Source: JADCCX01 sp031431475
GTDB taxonomy: Bacteria; Pseudomonadota; Alphaproteobacteria; Rhizobiales; Beijerinckiaceae
DNA: 64,000 bases
Assembly: GCA_031431475.1 (NCBI GenBank)
Contig: JANPDL010000002.1
Span: 17,984-81,983, forward strand
Direction of reading: 5' to 3'
Shown: piece by piece, positions 1-9,700 of the stretch
Layout: every line of letters starts with the position of its first letter
Numbering within the stretch: the first letter of the stretch is position 1
Notes under the pieces: model-generated
What the model saw: the letters and a program-made list of their open reading frames with translations, nothing else
Told to the model about the DNA's origin: nothing
Databases searched by the model: none
Translations under genes and position numbers: made by a program

Positions 1-430
1 CTTCCGCGCCCGCATCCACCGCCTGCCGCGCATAAGTCGCGATCAGGTCATCTGCCTCGTAGGTGTCCTGCTCCACCGGGATCATGCCGAAGGCTTTCAC
101 CGTCTCGCGCATCAACGGAAACTGTGGCACCAGATCCTCCGGTGGCTCTGAACGGTTGGCCTTATAGGCAGGATAAAGCGCCTTGCGGAACGAGTTTTCG
201 GATTTGTCGAAGATGATGGCGAGATGCGTCGGCTTCACGCCCAGAACGCCTTCCGTCACGAATTGCAGCATTTTCACCGCAAACAGCCGTACCGCACCCG
301 TCGGCAAGCCGTCGGACCTGTAGAGATACCGTCGGTCCTGGTTCATTGACTGGAAATAGGCCCGGAAGATAAAGTTTGAGCCGTCCACAAGGAACACCCG
401 ATCCCCTTTTTGTATCGGCCTGTTGGTCAT
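1..430 (-). CDS. polA: DNA polymerase I, N-terminal part (cut by window edge)
   Basis: Reading leftward from an ATG at 430, the translation begins MTNRPIQKGDRVFLVDGSN and continues with FRAYF, then HLAIIFDKSENSFRKALYP and YEADDLIATYA. These are the metal-binding motifs of the 5'-3' exonuclease (FEN) domain of bacterial DNA polymerase I, which removes RNA primers and repairs gaps. Only about 143 of the usual 900-1000 residues are inside the window; the polymerase domains lie to the left. It is divergent from the nitroreductase at 512, leaving an 81-bp shared upstream region. Family assignment is firm because the motif order and spacing fit; completeness cannot be judged here. Confidence 0.93.
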   Translation of the reverse strand, partial: MTNRPIQKGDRVFLVDGSNFIFRAYFQSMNQDRRYLYRSDGLPTGAVRLFAVKMLQFVTEGVLGVKPTHLAIIFDKSENSFRKALYPAYKANRSEPPEDLVPQFPLMRETVKAFGMIPVEQDTYEADDLIATYARQAVDAGAE

Positions 431-511
431 GTGCGACTCCACTTCTTGTGACAAAGGCTTGCCTCGCACGTCGGGCTTTTGCAAGGTAGGACCCGCAGGG
501 AGATATCATCA

Positions 512-1189
512 ATGGGCCGCGCCGAATTTCATCCACTGGATTTTCAAGCCAGAAGCGAGGCCGAGATGCTCGCCGCCGCCAGGGCTTTCCGCGAGAGCAT
601 GGCCAAGCGGCGCACGGTTCGCGACTATTCTGACAGGCCAGTGCCGCGTGAAATCATTGAGCACGCCCTCATGACTGCGGGAACGGCACCTTCAGGTGCC
701 AATCAGCAGCCCTGGAGCTTTGCTGCGATTTCCGCCGCCGATATCAAGAAGCGCATCCGCGATGCTGCGGAAGAAGAGGAGAAGGCCTTCTATGCCGGCC
801 GCGCGGGAAACGATTGGCTGGATGCGCTCTCTCATCTGGGCACGGACTGGGAGAAGCCGTTCCTCACCGAAGCGCCGTGGTTGATCGCCATCTTTGCGCA
901 GCGCTGGGGCGAGGACAAACAACCCGATGGCTCCGTGCAGAAAACCAAGCACTATTACGTGCCGGAATCTGTCGGCATCGCCACAGGTTTCCTCATTGCA
1001 GCGCTGCATCAGGCGGGGCTCGCCACGCTGACGCATACGCCGTCTCCCATGGGGTTCCTCAACCAGATTTGCGGCAGGCCCGAGAGCGAGAAGGCCGTGA
1101 TCCTGCTGATCGTTGGTTATCCCAAGGAAGGTTGCATGGTGCCGCGCATCACCAAGAAGCGGCTGGAGGAGACCACAAGCTGGTTGTGA
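512..1189 (+). CDS. Nitroreductase family protein (FMN-dependent)
   Basis: A 225-residue protein of the NAD(P)H/FMN nitroreductase fold. The N-terminal RRTVRDYSDRPVP segment and APSGANQQPW are the FMN phosphate and ring contacts of the family; ALHQAGLATLTHTPSPM and ILLIVGYP form the C-terminal cofactor-side strand. I choose the ATG at 512 because GGGAG at 498-502 sits a good distance upstream; an in-frame start at 479 lacks such a site. Substrate is unknown; relatives reduce nitroaromatics, or act like iodotyrosine deiodinase, which this sequence resembles in length and in its AALHQAGL region. The gene converges on pheT with only six bases between the stop codons. Confidence 0.88.
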   Translation: MGRAEFHPLDFQARSEAEMLAAARAFRESMAKRRTVRDYSDRPVPREIIEHALMTAGTAPSGANQQPWSFAAISAADIKKRIRDAAEEEEKAFYAGRAGNDWLDALSHLGTDWEKPFLTEAPWLIAIFAQRWGEDKQPDGSVQKTKHYYVPESVGIATGFLIAALHQAGLATLTHTPSPMGFLNQICGRPESEKAVILLIVGYPKEGCMVPRITKKRLEETTSWL

Positions 1190-1195
1190 GCGGGT

Positions 1196-3625
1196 TTAAC
1201 CCCGCAGCACAGCCCCGGTCTTTTTCGCGGCCTCCGCCACCAGCTTCTGCGCCAGAGCATCGATCTCCGCATCGGTCAGGGTGCGATCCTTCGGCTGGAT
1301 CGTGACTGCGATGGCCAACGATTTCTTGCCGGTCTCAACGCCTTTGCCCTCGTAGACATCGAACAGCGTCACCTCCGACACCAGTGTCCGGTCGATGCCA
1401 CGCGCGACCTTGAGCAGGTCATCCGCTTTCACCTTGCCATCGACGATGAAGGCAAAATCGCGTGTTACGGGCTGGAACGCCGAGAGATCGAGCTTTGGCC
1501 GCATCTTCGTCGGCTTGGCCTTGGGCGCCGGGATCGCATCAAGCAGGATTTCGATGGCCACCAGCGGACCTTTTATATCCATCTCTTTCAGGATCCGCGG
1601 GTGAATTTCTCCGAAGCAGCCGATCTGGTTCTGCGGTCCAAATTGTAGCGTGGCAGAGCGCCCGGGATGTAGCCAGGCCGGACCGCCGGGTACCACCTGC
1701 AATCCGCCCAGTGCTACACCCAGACCTGCCAGCAGCGCCATCGCATCCGCTTTGGCGTCGAACACATCGACATCAGTCCCAGGCGCGGACCAGTGCCGCC
1801 CCTGCCCGGTGGCCTTGGCCAGACCACGCCGCACGGCTGCCGCCGCAATCTTCTGGTCGTTCTCGCCATCGCCCTGATAAATCTGGCCCACCTCGAACAG
1901 CGCCACATCGCCAAAGCCACGATCAGCGTTCTTCTGGGCCGAGGTTAGCAGGCCGGGCAGCAGCGAAGGCCGCATATCGGAGAGATCGGCTGCAATCGGG
2001 TTCGAGAGCTTGAGCGCTGGCAACGTGTTGGCACTCCGGCCAAACAGCAGCGCCTGTTTTTCCGAGATGAACGTCCAGGTCACTGCCTCCATCATGCCAC
2101 GGCCCGCAAGTGTGCGCTTCGCGGCGCGGGTGCGGCGCTGCAACAGCGTTAGCACGGGGCCATTGACCGAGAGCTGTGCCGGAAGCGGCTCCGGCTTCAC
2201 CTTGTCGAGCCCGATAATGCGGATGACCTCTTCCACGAGATCAGCCTTGCCCTCGACATCGGGACGCCAGGACGGCGTAGACACCTTTACGTGGTCGCCG
2301 GTGCCGGAGATATGGAAACCCAGCGTTTGGAGAATGACCTTCTGCTCTGCGGGATGAACGGTAAGGCCCGTCAGGCGCTTCGTTTCGGCATAGGGAAAAT
2401 CGATCACCTTGTCGGTATCCGGGATTTCGCCCGCCACGATCATTTCAGACGGCGTGCCACCGCACATATCCATCACCAGCTGTGTCGCCAGATCGCAACC
2501 CGGGTTGTTGAACAACGGGTCCACGCCACGCTCGAAGCGATAGCGCGCATCGGTAATGATGCCGAGCTTGCGCCCGGTTTGCGCGATGTTGAACGGGTCC
2601 CAGAGCGCGGATTCGATCAGCACATTCACCGTGTTCTCGTCGCACCCCGAACGCTCGCCGCCCATGATGCCCGCGAGTGATTCCACGCCGTTGTCATCGG
2701 CGATGACGACCATGGCCTCGTCGAACGGGTAGGTCTTGCCGTCGAGGCACAGAAGCTCCTCGCCATTACGGGCGCGGCGCACCACGAGATTGCCCTTTAC
2801 CTTGTCCGCATCGAACACATGCAGCGGGCGACCCCGGTCAAACGTCATATAATTGGTGATATCGACCAGCGCCGAGATGGGCCTGAGCCCGATGGCCTTG
2901 AGACGCTTCTGCATCCAGTCCGGCGATGGGCCGTTCCTTACACCCTTTACCAGCCGCAGCGCAAAGGCCGGGCACAGGTTCTTGTGATTGGTAGTGAAAT
3001 CCAGCGTCACTGACACTGGACAGGGAAACGCGCCCGTGATGCCCTTGACCACATTGCCCTTGAGCTTGCCCAGACCCGCCGCAGCCAGATCGCGCGCGAT
3101 GCCATGGACCGAGGTGCAATCCGGGCGGTTCGGCGTCAGGTTGATCTCGATCACGGGATCAAGGTTTCCCAGCCAATCGACATAGGCCGCGCCCAGCGGC
3201 GCATCGGCGGGGAGATCGATGATCCCGTCGTGATCCTCCGACAGCTGCAATTCGGAGGCCGAACACAGCATGCCAGCGGATTCCACACCGCGGATCACGC
3301 CCTTGCCGATGGTGATGTCCTTGCCTGGAATATAGGTCCCGGCGGGCGAGAACACGCTCTTCATGCCGGTGCGGGCATTGGGCGCGCCGCACACGACCTG
3401 CACGGGTTCGCCAGCGCCGGTATCCACCATGCACACCCGCAGACGATCCGCATTGGGATGCTGCTTCGCCTCGATGACATAAGCGATGGTGAAATCGCGC
3501 AGCTTTGCGGCGGGATCGGTGACAGCCTCCACCTCAAGGCCGATGCGCGTCAGCGTTTCGGTAATGGTGTCGAGCGTGGCGTCGGTGTCGAGGTGGTCTT
3601 TCAACCAGGAGAGGGTGAATTTCAT
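1196..3625 (-). CDS. pheT: Phenylalanyl-tRNA synthetase beta subunit
   Basis: 809 residues from MKFTLSWLKDHLDTDATL; this start is the family's conserved N terminus, so the further upstream in-frame ATG at 3670 is rejected. Order of domains: N-terminal EMAP/tRNA-binding domain (about 40-150, with HPNADRLRVCMVDTG), B3/B4 editing domain (about 200-400), B5 (about 400-475), a core domain resembling the alpha catalytic fold, and the C-terminal anticodon-binding (FDX-ACB) domain from about 715 (FQPVTRDFAFIVDGKVKADD). With PheS it forms the (alpha-beta)2 enzyme that charges tRNA-Phe. Last gene of the four-gene leftward operon starting with pheS; it is separated from its partner by two small genes, which is unusual. 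Confidence 0.97.
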   Translation of the reverse strand: MKFTLSWLKDHLDTDATLDTITETLTRIGLEVEAVTDPAAKLRDFTIAYVIEAKQHPNADRLRVCMVDTGAGEPVQVVCGAPNARTGMKSVFSPAGTYIPGKDITIGKGVIRGVESAGMLCSASELQLSEDHDGIIDLPADAPLGAAYVDWLGNLDPVIEINLTPNRPDCTSVHGIARDLAAAGLGKLKGNVVKGITGAFPCPVSVTLDFTTNHKNLCPAFALRLVKGVRNGPSPDWMQKRLKAIGLRPISALVDITNYMTFDRGRPLHVFDADKVKGNLVVRRARNGEELLCLDGKTYPFDEAMVVIADDNGVESLAGIMGGERSGCDENTVNVLIESALWDPFNIAQTGRKLGIITDARYRFERGVDPLFNNPGCDLATQLVMDMCGGTPSEMIVAGEIPDTDKVIDFPYAETKRLTGLTVHPAEQKVILQTLGFHISGTGDHVKVSTPSWRPDVEGKADLVEEVIRIIGLDKVKPEPLPAQLSVNGPVLTLLQRRTRAAKRTLAGRGMMEAVTWTFISEKQALLFGRSANTLPALKLSNPIAADLSDMRPSLLPGLLTSAQKNADRGFGDVALFEVGQIYQGDGENDQKIAAAAVRRGLAKATGQGRHWSAPGTDVDVFDAKADAMALLAGLGVALGGLQVVPGGPAWLHPGRSATLQFGPQNQIGCFGEIHPRILKEMDIKGPLVAIEILLDAIPAPKAKPTKMRPKLDLSAFQPVTRDFAFIVDGKVKADDLLKVARGIDRTLVSEVTLFDVYEGKGVETGKKSLAIAVTIQPKDRTLTDAEIDALAQKLVAEAAKKTGAVLRG

Positions 3626-3635
3626 TGAAATATCT

Positions 3636-4097
3636 CTATTTGCGATCGGAGAACAGCAGTCGAGTTGCAAGATCGAAGCAGGCTGATGTATCGAGCGTTT
3701 CTATTGCAAAGACCGCCCCTTCCGCCTGCGCAATGAGGATCGTTAAGTCAGTCCGACGCTTGATGCTGTAAGCAGGGTCGTAATCCGCCGCATGCCGAAG
3801 TCCTTGAAGTTCAATGAACGCTATGGCGATTGTCTTCATTGAGGGCTGATCCGGGAGAACCACCACCCGCCTCAACTCGTCCTTGGCGCGGCGATGTTCC
3901 AGCGACCGATAAACCCGTCGCCATTCTTCCGTTCGCCGCCGTGAGCTCCCGACCAGCGTATCTGCGGCCAAAGCAGCCAGCCTGTGGAAGACGGCGTAAT
4001 AAACGTCACTGACAGAACGGCGAAGATCGACGGAACGCGGTCGACGCTTCCCCCGCGCAACCGCTTTGGCGCGCTCGATGAGGTCTTTGCTCTTCAC
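3636..4097 (-). CDS. Stand-alone HEPN-domain protein inside the pheS-pheT operon
   Basis: 153 residues. The signature SDVYYAVFHRLAALAAD (residues 30-46) is the helix typical of HEPN domains, followed by a YRSLEH/RRVYRSLEH stretch (60-68, an R-x3-H and R-x6-H arrangement) and RHAADYDP at 101-108. HEPN proteins are all-helical and many are RNases or toxin partners, but the canonical catalytic R-x4-6-H assignment here is my reading only. Start is GTG at 4097, overlapping the stop of the preceding gene by four bases (GTGA), so the two are translationally coupled; pheT starts only 10 bases downstream of its stop. It may be a toxin-like or tRNA-related protein expressed with the synthetase. Function unknown. 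Confidence 0.75.
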   Translation of the reverse strand: MKSKDLIERAKAVARGKRRPRSVDLRRSVSDVYYAVFHRLAALAADTLVGSSRRRTEEWRRVYRSLEHRRAKDELRRVVVLPDQPSMKTIAIAFIELQGLRHAADYDPAYSIKRRTDLTILIAQAEGAVFAIETLDTSACFDLATRLLFSDRK

Positions 4098-4429
4098 GCA
4101 GCGGACCGCCGACGTGAACCGCGCCCTCCCACCTGATCGTCCAATGCTGGTTCGCCATCCGCATACTCGTGCCGAACATAAAGGAAACGATGATCGCCAA
4201 TATCGGCGAGCTTGCGAATTGATTCGGCGATAGCATCAATAACTATCTGTGCGTTCGGAGGCGGCGCACCCTCCTCATACTTGACCACGGCCAACCACGC
4301 GGGCTCACCATCATGATCGACGCCTTCACGAAAAGAAAGCGTCTTGAGACCGAGAGGAAAAAGAGCCTTAGTCAGCACTTCATCAATGATATGCGCCGAT
4401 GGACTGGCGCTTTTTGTAAGGTGGCTCAC
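4094..4429 (-). CDS. Small conserved-looking protein of unknown function between pheS and the HEPN gene
   Basis: 111 residues if started at the GTG at 4429, which overlaps the pheS stop as GTGA and therefore looks coupled; a longer reading from 4492 would run 64 bases into pheS and is less likely. The protein has a mixed alpha/beta pattern (FPLGLKTLSFREG, AWLAVVKYEEG, IVIDAIAESIRKLAD, RFLYVRHEYADGEPALDD) and a basic tail. I do not recognise a family. Its placement directly before a HEPN gene suggests a partner protein, for example an antitoxin, but it shows no nucleotidyltransferase (MNT) motif, so the classic HEPN-MNT pair is not supported. Confidence 0.65.
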   Translation of the reverse strand: MSHLTKSASPSAHIIDEVLTKALFPLGLKTLSFREGVDHDGEPAWLAVVKYEEGAPPPNAQIVIDAIAESIRKLADIGDHRFLYVRHEYADGEPALDDQVGGRGSRRRSAA

Positions 4430-5508
4430 GAACTCAATCCTCCAGCCAGCGTCGGCAGATCCAGCGGTCGAAACCCGTAGTGCTGGATCCACCGCACATC
4501 CGCATCCATAAACGGTCGCAAATCATCCATACCATATTTCAGCATGGCGATGCGTTCGATGCCCATGCCCCAGGCGTAGCCCTGATATTCATCCGGATCG
4601 AGACCGCAGTTGCGCAGCACGTTGGGGTGTACCATGCCACAGCCCAGAATCTCCATCCAGTCCGTACCCTGCCCGAACTTGATCTCGCGGCCCGAGCGGT
4701 CGCACTGGATATCGACCTCCACCGACGGCTCCGTGAACGGGAAGAACGAGGGGCGGAAGCGCATCTCGACGTTGGGGACCTCGAAGAAGGCCTTGCAGAA
4801 CTCCTGCAGCACCCATTTCAGCTGGGCGAGATTGGCCGTCTTGTCGATGACGAGGCCCTCTACCTGATGGAACATCGGCAGATGAGTCTGGTCCCAGTCG
4901 CAGCGGTAGGTCCGGCCCGGGCAGATCACGCGGATCGGCGGCTTTTGCGCCAGCATGGTGCGCACTTGCACCGGGCTGGTGTGCGTGCGCAGGAGCTTGC
5001 GCTTGCCGTCGGCACCCGGCGGGAAGAAGAACGTGTCGTGCATCTCGCGGGCCGGATGACCCTCGGGGAAGTTCAGCTTCGTGAAATTCAGGTCATCGCT
5101 CTCGATATCCGGCCCTTCCGCAACGGCGAAGCCGAGATCGGCAAAAATGGCAGTCAGTTCATCGATTACCTGGCTGATCGGATGGATGCGGCCCATATCC
5201 AGCGCATTGTCCCGCATGGGGAGCGTGACATCCACCGTCTCCGCCGCAAGGCGGGCATCGAGCGCTGAGGCACCCAGCGTTTCTTTCTTCTCGCCAAGTG
5301 CTGCCTGCACACGGTCACGCAGCGCATTGAACGCCTGTCCTGCGGACTTGCGCTCTTCCGGCTGCATCTTGCCGAGCGAGGCCAGAAGACCCGAGATCAT
5401 GCCGGTTTTTCCCAGCGCCGCGATGCGCACGGCTTCCAGCCCCGCTTCGTCGGCGGCAGCCGCCACGCGGGCCATGAGATCGGTTTCAACCTGGTGAATA
5501 TCGGTCAT
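4426..5508 (-). CDS. pheS: Phenylalanyl-tRNA synthetase alpha subunit
   Basis: 360 residues, the normal bacterial length. An N-terminal coiled coil (about 1-100) that contacts tRNA precedes the class II catalytic domain: motif 2 region RTHTSPVQVRTM and YRCDWDQTHLPMFHQVEG, substrate pocket FFPFTEPSVEVDIQC, and motif 3 GWGMGIER-type sequence AWGMGIERIAMLKYG near 315-330. Catalyses phenylalanine activation and tRNA-Phe charging with PheT. First gene of the leftward operon; its TGA overlaps the GTG of the next gene. I saw no obvious leader peptide or T-box in the 150 bases upstream. Confidence 0.97.
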   Translation of the reverse strand: MTDIHQVETDLMARVAAAADEAGLEAVRIAALGKTGMISGLLASLGKMQPEERKSAGQAFNALRDRVQAALGEKKETLGASALDARLAAETVDVTLPMRDNALDMGRIHPISQVIDELTAIFADLGFAVAEGPDIESDDLNFTKLNFPEGHPAREMHDTFFFPPGADGKRKLLRTHTSPVQVRTMLAQKPPIRVICPGRTYRCDWDQTHLPMFHQVEGLVIDKTANLAQLKWVLQEFCKAFFEVPNVEMRFRPSFFPFTEPSVEVDIQCDRSGREIKFGQGTDWMEILGCGMVHPNVLRNCGLDPDEYQGYAWGMGIERIAMLKYGMDDLRPFMDADVRWIQHYGFRPLDLPTLAGGLSS

Positions 5509-5591
5509 TTGAGGCTTCCGGAAAGTGCCCTTGGCTAATGGCCATGATGCTCCGGGGCGTCAAGGTCCTTCGATGACGGGCAACAATGCGC

Positions 5592-5620
5592 TTGACCAGG
5601 GGAACAACATATTCCGATAT
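5592..5620 (+). promoter_or_regulatory. Possible promoter of the FAH-family gene
   Basis: TTGACC (5592-5597) is followed after 17 bases by CGATAT (5615-5620), about 40 bases before the ATG at 5660. The -35 is good, the -10 weak. Prediction from sequence only. Confidence 0.3.
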
Positions 5621-5659
5621 GGAAAACACAATTCACATTCCAGAACCGAGATTTGTTCC

Positions 5660-6361
5660 ATGACATCGTATGTGTTCACGCCCAGACCCCCGGTCGGGCT
5701 TCCCGTCCTTGGTTCCGCCAAACTATTCCCGACCCGCCGCGTCTATTGCATCGGACGAAATTATGCCGCCCATGCCCGCGAGATGGGCGGCAATCCCGAC
5801 CGCGAGCCACCGTTCTTCTTCATGAAGCCCGGAGACGGCGTGCAGGCCGTCAGCAATGGCAAGCTGGCGAAGCACACCTATCCGCCGGGGACCTCGGACT
5901 ATCATCATGAACTCGAGCTTGTGGCCGCACTGCGCAAGGGCGGACGCGACATCAGCGAAGGCGATGCGCTGTCGCACGTGTTCGGTTACGCCGTCGGCCT
6001 CGACATGACCCGGCGCGACCGACAGGGCGAAGCCAAGAAATTGCAGCGTCCATGGGAAATCGGCAAGTCAGGCGACAATTCCGCCATCATCGGCTCGCTG
6101 ACGACCGTCGCCAAGGCTGGTGATATCCTCAACGCTGATCTTGAACTCACCGTGAACCACGGACTGCGCCAGAAGGCCTCCACCGCCGACATGATCTGGT
6201 CACTGGCCGAACAGATCGCCATCCTGTCGCAATATTTCACGTTGGCTCCCGGCGATCTGATTATGACGGGCACGCCGGAGGGTGTGAATTCCGTGGTGAA
6301 GGGCGATGTGATGGAAGGCCGCATTGGTAACCTCACACCGTTGCGGGTGAAAGTGGTGTGA
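5660..6361 (+). CDS. Fumarylacetoacetate hydrolase (FAH) family protein
   Basis: 233 residues. The FAH fold is shown by VYCIGRNYAAHAREMG, PFFFMKPGDGV, the metal-binding acidic residues in HHELELVAAL and GYAVGLDMTRRD, and the GDLIMTGTPEGV loop near the C terminus. Members hydrolyse C-C bonds of fumarylpyruvate, acylpyruvates or 2-oxo-hept-3-ene-dioate type compounds using Mg2+. Length and the DMTRRDRQ sequence suit the fumarylpyruvate/acylpyruvate hydrolase branch, but the substrate cannot be fixed. I use the ATG at 5660 (MTSYVFTPRPP) because residues upstream in frame are not family-like. It is divergent from pheS. Confidence 0.9.
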   Translation: MTSYVFTPRPPVGLPVLGSAKLFPTRRVYCIGRNYAAHAREMGGNPDREPPFFFMKPGDGVQAVSNGKLAKHTYPPGTSDYHHELELVAALRKGGRDISEGDALSHVFGYAVGLDMTRRDRQGEAKKLQRPWEIGKSGDNSAIIGSLTTVAKAGDILNADLELTVNHGLRQKASTADMIWSLAEQIAILSQYFTLAPGDLIMTGTPEGVNSVVKGDVMEGRIGNLTPLRVKVV

Positions 6362-6382
6362 GCCACCAGCAGCGATTCGCGC

Positions 6383-6703
6383 TCACTTCAGCCGCTGATT
6401 GTCGATGAACCAGGTCTTGCCCCGATAGCGGATGACGGAAGCGCCCGCCTCGGCATCCTCTTCCACGACAGTCACTTTCGTCCTGGCAGCGAGACGGAGC
6501 GGACAGGCCTTGCTCATCTGCGCTCCCCTGGCGGTCAGTGACGCCAGTCCATATTCGCGCCACGCCGCCCAACTCACACAGATGAAGGCCTCCTGAGTGG
6601 TTGTTGTCATGCGCTCGGTCGATGCAGCCGGAGTCGAGGCAGACAGGGGAAGTGTGATCAAGGCGACTGCGAAAACGACCACTTTCAGCTGCAGTGACAT
6701 CAT
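6383..6703 (-). CDS. Small exported protein of unknown function
   Basis: 106 residues. A textbook Shine-Dalgarno AGGAGG (6708-6713) precedes two adjacent ATGs at 6703 and 6700; the second has the better spacing. The N terminus (LQLKVVVFAVALITLPLSAS) is a signal peptide, with likely cleavage after the Ala-rich stretch near residue 25, so the mature protein is periplasmic. The mature part has two cysteines (ICVSW and KACPL) that could form a disulfide and ends RYRGKTWFIDNQRLK. No family recognised. Convergent with the FAH gene and divergent from the histidine kinase. Confidence 0.7.
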   Translation of the reverse strand: MMSLQLKVVVFAVALITLPLSASTPAASTERMTTTTQEAFICVSWAAWREYGLASLTARGAQMSKACPLRLAARTKVTVVEEDAEAGASVIRYRGKTWFIDNQRLK

Positions 6704-6784
6704 AGCTCCTCCTGCTTTGCCAAGCCACCCAACGCAGTCTAAACTTGTTTCGAGCAAGAGACCAACACACGGGGAACGCACGCG

Positions 6785-9700
6785 GTGCTTCAGAACTGGA
6801 TGGTGGTGCTGGCGGCGCTGGTCTATCTGATCGCGCTATTTGCTATCGCCCATGTCGGTGAAAACCGCGGCCGGAGGCTGATCAACGGCCCCCTGCGGCC
6901 TGTGATCTATGCGCTGACGCTCGGTGTCTATTGCACATCCTGGACGTTTCTGGGTTCAGTCGGGCTGTCGTCGCGCACGGGCTATGATTTTCTGGCGATC
7001 TACCTCGGCCCGGTCATTGTCGTAGGCCTGTGCTCATTCTTCATTGCCCGCATCGTTCGGCTGGCAAAAGACAACAACATCGCATCCATCGCGGATTTCG
7101 TGGCATCGCGGTATGGCAAGAATCAGGCGGTGGCCGCCACCGTGACGCTGATCGCGGTCATCGCCGTGCTGCCCTACATCGCACTTCAGCTGAAGGCGAT
7201 ATCGGCCTCGCTCGAGGTCTTCATAGGGGCCGACGGAGGAGCATCCGCATCACCCGTCTTCGCCGACATGGCCTTGCTGGTCGCGGGCATTCTTGCTTTC
7301 TTCGCCGTCGTTTTCGGCACGCGTCAGGTCGATACAACCGAGCATCAGGATGGACTGATGATTGCGGTAGCTGTTGAATCCGCGATCAAGCTGGTGGCTT
7401 TCATCACGGCAGGCATCTTCATTACATGGTGGATGTTTGATGGTCCTGCGGACCTCTTCGCGCAGGCGGCTGAGCGCGCCGATATCACGGCTGTCTTCAG
7501 CAGGACTCCGGACTGGGGGCTCCTGTTCACGATGACGTTGCTGTCCGCAGGCGCCATCGTCATGCTGCCGCGCCAGTTCCACGTGACTGTCGTCGAGAAC
7601 CGTGACCAGTCCGATGTACGGCAGGCCGCCTGGATGTTCCCGGCCTATCTGGTGGCGATCAATCTGTTTGTCATTCCCATCGCCATCGCCGGCCTTCTGA
7701 TCTTTCCCGCTGGCGCAATCGACCGTGATCTGACCGTGCTGGCATTGCCACTGAAGGATGGTGCGGGCGCGGTTGCGCTGGTCGTTCTGATCGGCGGGCT
7801 GTCAGCAGCAACCGCCATGGTCATTGTCGAATGCGTCGCGCTCGCTGTCATGATCTCCAATGATCTCTTCATGCCGCTGGCCCTGCGTCAGCGCACAACG
7901 CGCCCGGTCAAGGACATGGGTGGGATGATCCTGCTGGTGCGCCGCATTGCCATCGTCGTCGTTTTGATGCTGGGCTATGCCTATTATCGCGCGGCGGGAG
8001 ATGCGGCGTTGGCCTCGATCGGCCTGCTCGCGTTTGCAGCCATTGCGCAGATCGGACCTGCCTTGCTGGGCGGGCTCTACTGGCAAAGGGCCACAGCGCG
8101 TGGTGCCATCGCCGGGCTTCTCACGGGCATCGGTGTCTGGGCCTATACGCTGCTGGTGCCCAGTTTCGGCCCGGAGAATACAGTATTCGGGGGTGTCATC
8201 AGGGATGGCCTGTTTGGCCTTGCCGCCCTGAAGCCCAATCAGTTGTTCGGTATCGAAACCCATCCGCTGGTGCATGGCGTTCTTGTCAGTCTTGCCGCAA
8301 ATATCACGGCTTTTGTCGGCACGTCCCTCACGCGACAGCCGACTGCAATCGAGCGTTTGCAGGCCAACCTCTTCGTCAACCAGGATTCCATCACAACTGG
8401 ACCGGCCTTCCGTCTCTGGCGTTCCAGCGTGACTGTGGATGAACTGCGCCAGACGGTTTCTCGCTATCTTGGCGAAGAGCGTACGCGGACCGCCTTCCAG
8501 ACATTCGAGGTCAGCCGGGACGGTGCAACGATCGGACGGCAGGAGGCGGACCCGCATACCATGCGTTTTGCCGAGCATCTGCTGGCCTCCGCCATTGGTG
8601 CATCCTCGTCGCGCCTTGTGCTGTCGCTCATGCTGCGACGTCGCAACCTGTCATCCGATGCCGCACTGCGTGTTCTGGATGAGGCCTCGGCTGCGATCCA
8701 GCAGAACCGGGCACTGCTGCAAAATGCACTCGACCACGCCCAGCAGGGCATGACGGTTTTTGACAACGATCTCCAGTTATTGGCCTCCAACCGCGCTTTC
8801 CGCGACATCTTCGATCTGCCGCCAGAACTGGTCCAGCCCGGCACCAGACTGGAGGACATCGTCTCATTCAATGCCCAGCGCGGCTTTTATGGTGAAAGCA
8901 GCGGCAAGGAAGTCGTGGCGGAACGGCTCAGAAGCTATGTCTACGATACCGCTCCTGTCCGCCTGCGCCTGCCCACACGCGGCATGGTCATCGATATCCG
9001 CTCGAATCGCCTGCCCGATGGGGGCCGTGTCACGACCTACACGGATATCACGGCGAGTGTGTCCGCCGAGGAAGCGCTGGCGAGTGCCAACGAGACACTG
9101 GAAAAGCGTGTTCGGGAACGGACGGAAGAATTGACCAGCGCCAATCTGGCGCTCGGTCGCGCCAAGGCGGATGCAGACGAAGCCAATCTCTCGAAGACGC
9201 GATTTCTGGCGGCAGCCTCGCATGACATTCTGCAGCCCCTGAATGCAGCACGGCTCTACACGTCATCGCTGGTCGAACGCATCTCAGGCGAAGAAGCAGC
9301 GTCTCTTGCCCGCAATGCAGATGCATCGCTGGATGCCGTCGAGGAGATCCTGACGGCATTGCTGGACATCTCGAAACTCGATTCCGGCAGCATGAAGCCC
9401 GATCTCAGTGTGGTCAGGGTTGATGAGCTTTTCCGACAGCTCGCTATCGAATTCGGGCCCATAGCCAAGGAAAAGGGCCTTCCTTTGACTTTCGTATCCT
9501 GCTCACTTTCCATACGGACTGACCGCCGCCTGCTTCGGCGGCTGTTGCAGAACCTGATCTCCAATGCGATCAAATACACACCGTCAGGCCGCGTGCTGGT
9601 TGGGTGTCGCCGCAGACGCGGCAGGCTGCGCATCGAGGTCTGCGATACTGGAATCGGTATCCCGCAGAACAGGCAGAAGCAGATCTTCCGGGAATTCCAG

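Noticed and set aside
3500..4097. Classic HEPN-MNT toxin-antitoxin pair
   Set aside because: The gene next to the HEPN gene has no nucleotidyltransferase GSxAR-like motif; pairing is left open.
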